A stretch of DNA of 6,932 nucleotides, taken from SABY01 sp964612515 (lineage in GTDB: Bacteria; Bacteroidota; Bacteroidia; Bacteroidales; 4484-276). The position numbers and the translations under genes are program-made. The notes beneath the pieces were generated by a model. The model saw only the letters and a list, made by a program, of their open reading frames with translations. It did not search any database and had not been told where the DNA came from. This document shows positions 5,206-6,932 of the stretch, piece after piece. Each line of letters starts with the position of its first letter. Position 1 is the stretch's first letter. The stretch is from contig CAZTCX010000189.1 in NCBI GenBank assembly GCA_964612515.1, positions 1 to 6,932 of the forward strand, read 5' to 3'.

Positions 5206-6384
5206 ATGTCAAAAGAACTTCCAAAAGTAATTCTTAAAAGTGGCCGCGAGCGTGCGCTGCAGCGTTTTCATCTGTGGGTATTTTCAGGCGCCATTCAATC
5301 TATCAGTGGCAAACCCGACGAAGGCGATTTGGTGGAAGTTTTTTCGGCTTCTGATCAATACCTTGCTACCGGCCATATCCAGAGTGGCTCCATCATGGTG
5401 CGTATAGTTTCTTTTGAGCGTACCGATGGCGGCGAAGATTTCTGGCGACGTAAAATTGAGCAGGCGCTGGCGGTTCGTAAAACGCTGGGTTTTGTCGATA
5501 ATCCGCGAACCAACGTTTTCAGATTGATACACGGCGAAGGCGACGGCATGCCCGGACTTATCGTCGATTATTACAACGGTGTGGTGGTGTTGCAGGCGCA
5601 CGATACAGGCATGTGGCGCCATCGGCAGCTTTTTGCTGATATTTTGAGCAACTTGCATGGTTTGAAAGTGCATGCTGTTTATGATAAAAGTGAAAATACG
5701 CTCAACACCGCTGAGAAAGATGGTTTCCTTTTTGGAAATGCGGATGCCACTGAAGTTACGGAATATGGTCACCGGTTTATTATTGACTTCCGAGAAGGGC
5801 AAAAAACTGGCTTTTTTATCGATCAGCGTGAGAACCGGCGGCTTTTGGCAAATTATGCTCAGGGCAAAAAAGTTGCTAACGTTTTTGGATACACCGGAGG
5901 GTTTTCCGTGTTCGCGGCTGCTGCCGGAGCTACACACGTTGACACGGTGGATGCATCGACAAAGGCCATCGAGCTGGCCAGGCAAAATATGCAACTCAAT
6001 GGTTTTTCCAGCGATTCGCATCAATATTTTACCATGGATGCTTTTGCGTTTTTTCAGCAACAGCAAAATAAATATGATGCAATTGTGCTCGACCCGCCTG
6101 CTTTTGCCAAGCATCGTGATGCTTTGCCCAATGCGCTGAAGGCTTATCGCCGTATCAATGAGGCGGCCATTGCAGCCATCGCACCCGGCGGATTGCTCTT
6201 TACTTTTTCGTGTTCGCAGGTAGTCACGCCCGAAGATTTCCGGACAGCAGTTTTTACGGCTGCGCTGGCAACCGGACGTCCTTGTCGTATCTTGCACCGG
6301 ATGACCCAGCCAGCCGATCATCCCATCAACATGTACCATCCCGAAGGCGAATATCTGAAAGGGTTGGTGTTGCAATTTGAATAA
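5206..6384 (+). CDS. rlmI: RlmI-like class I SAM-dependent 23S rRNA (cytosine-5) methyltransferase
   Basis: This 392-residue protein has the RlmI/YccW layout and length (about 395). An N-terminal PUA RNA-binding domain (about 1-75; HLWVFSGAI at 22-30, the GD at 40-41, and ATGHIQSGSIMVRI) is followed by a central EEHEE-like domain (RLIHGEGDGMPGLIVDYY at 106-123). Next come the family signature GQKTGFFIDQR (198-208) and a Rossmann methyltransferase: motif I NVFGYTGGFSVFA (225-237), acidic D249 for SAM ribose, motif IV LDPPAF (295-300) and motif VI FSCS (333-336) with the likely catalytic Cys336. RlmI of E. coli makes m5C1962 in 23S rRNA; the same target here is inferred. Upstream in-frame codons stop before 5206, so this ATG is the natural start. 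It converges on the NUDIX gene with 44 bases between the stops. The family is clear; exact site specificity is less so. Confidence 0.88.
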   Translation: MSKELPKVILKSGRERALQRFHLWVFSGAIQSISGKPDEGDLVEVFSASDQYLATGHIQSGSIMVRIVSFERTDGGEDFWRRKIEQALAVRKTLGFVDNPRTNVFRLIHGEGDGMPGLIVDYYNGVVVLQAHDTGMWRHRQLFADILSNLHGLKVHAVYDKSENTLNTAEKDGFLFGNADATEVTEYGHRFIIDFREGQKTGFFIDQRENRRLLANYAQGKKVANVFGYTGGFSVFAAAAGATHVDTVDASTKAIELARQNMQLNGFSSDSHQYFTMDAFAFFQQQQNKYDAIVLDPPAFAKHRDALPNALKAYRRINEAAIAAIAPGGLLFTFSCSQVVTPEDFRTAVFTAALATGRPCRILHRMTQPADHPINMYHPEGEYLKGLVLQFE

Positions 6385-6428
6385 TACTTAGCGGATTTTC
6401 GGAATCGTTATTTTTAGATTGGTCTTTT

Positions 6429-6830
6429 TTATAAAAGGTGATTCGCTTCGAGCATCGCCCGATCAGCATCAGCCCAATCGACATCTTTTAAATTGCAAAT
6501 GTCGATCCATTGCATCTGGTCGTGCTCTGCCAGGCGAAGGTCGCCACCGATAATTTCGCAAACGATCGGGATGAGATGAATAATCTTATCGGGATAGTGC
6601 CACGTAATCGGCTGGAGTTCCTCGATAGGCTTTATCTCCAGATTAAGCTCTTCGCGGATTTCTCGAACGATACATTGGAATGAATTCTCATCCGGTTCTA
6701 ATTTTCCACCCGGAAATTCCCACTTGCCGGGGTGTGGCATCAGGTGCGACCGCCGAACTACCAGAAAGTAATCACCTCTGCGAATGAGTGCGCAAGCTAC
6801 GTCGATGGTTTCTGCTATATTTTCAGTCAT
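6429..6830 (-). CDS. NUDIX hydrolase, MutT-like (deoxy)nucleoside triphosphate pyrophosphohydrolase
   Basis: This 133-residue single-domain protein has the size of MutT. The Nudix box spans residues 42-64: G42, E48, R56-E57 and E60-E61 are in register, giving the metal-binding REIREE core; N63 stands where the consensus has Gly, a change I recall in other MutT-type proteins. WEFPGGKLE (37-45) before the box, WHYPDKIIHL (77-86) and a DWADAD segment near the end match the MutT layout, suggesting hydrolysis of oxidised nucleotides such as 8-oxo-dGTP. Substrate is inferred only; other small NUDIX enzymes look alike. It is cytosolic. The ATG at 6830 is the first in frame and leaves 11 residues before the first strand (VACALI). 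I see no promoter motif in the 100 bases upstream. It converges on the RlmI-like gene. Confidence 0.85.
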   Translation of the reverse strand: MTENIAETIDVACALIRRGDYFLVVRRSHLMPHPGKWEFPGGKLEPDENSFQCIVREIREELNLEIKPIEELQPITWHYPDKIIHLIPIVCEIIGGDLRLAEHDQMQWIDICNLKDVDWADADRAMLEANHLL

Positions 6831-6869
6831 AATTGATTCTTAAGAACAAGAAGTGTTTTTTTTGCCTCA

Positions 6870-6883
6870 CCCCCGACCGGGGC
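6870..6883. repeat. GC-rich hairpin CCCC-GACC-GGGG upstream of the NUDIX gene
   Basis: CCCC (6871-6874) pairs with GGGG (6879-6882) around GACC. On the plus strand the T-run lies 5' of the stem (6856-6863), so it is not a standard terminator for plus-strand transcription; on the minus strand A's follow instead. It is probably another member of the intergenic hairpin family, about 40 bases upstream of the NUDIX start. Confidence 0.5.
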
Positions 6884-6932
6884 TGTCTCATTAATCGTAC
6901 TTCATATTGGCAGCTAAGGTGGTTTTATTTGG

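Noticed and set aside
5284..6375. A 363-codon open frame on the minus strand
   Set aside because: It is the antisense of the RlmI-like gene, whose motifs are complete; the minus-strand translation resembles no protein family.
6385..6428. A bidirectional terminator between the convergent RlmI-like and NUDIX genes
   Set aside because: There are T-runs on the plus strand, but only a weak AATC/GATT pairing and no GC-rich stem.

Overview
The window looks like chromosomal DNA from a member of the Bacteroidota, probably an uncultured or little-studied one. Three things point there: the C-terminal part of a PorX-type regulator (PglZ/alkaline-phosphatase-fold output domain, a type IX secretion regulator of this phylum); the order porX, tsaE, alanine dehydrogenase, which I recall as common in Bacteroidota; and TAnnTTTG promoter elements, the -7 box of this phylum, placed 17-18 nt before two start codons. 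No plasmid, phage or transposase gene is visible.

Layout. Bases 2-1015 are the 3' part of porX, cut by the window edge. A 279-base gap follows, holding a double-hairpin repeat and a promoter, then a tight two-gene unit of tsaE (1295-1726) and alanine dehydrogenase (1736-2938), separated by 9 nt. Bases 2939-3960 are about 1 kb of non-coding DNA crowded with hairpins, palindromes and short repeats. One of these is a second copy of the double hairpin found downstream of porX. A tRNA-dihydrouridine synthase (3961-4986) with its own promoter motif follows, then a possible terminator and an RlmI-like rRNA methyltransferase (5206-6384). A NUDIX hydrolase (6429-6830) is encoded on the minus strand and converges on it. 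The last 100 bases hold one GC-rich hairpin.

How the genes fit together. TsaE, Dus and the RlmI-like enzyme all serve translation (tRNA t6A, tRNA dihydrouridine and 23S rRNA m5C respectively), but they sit in separate transcription units, so this is a housekeeping neighbourhood rather than one pathway. The NUDIX protein is probably a nucleotide-pool sanitiser, alanine dehydrogenase links alanine to pyruvate, and PorX links signalling to secretion.

I see no convincing new gene system. The signal least explained by the genes is the hairpin-rich spacer 2939-3960, with repeat families that look like dispersed REP/MITE-type elements, one of which recurs after porX.
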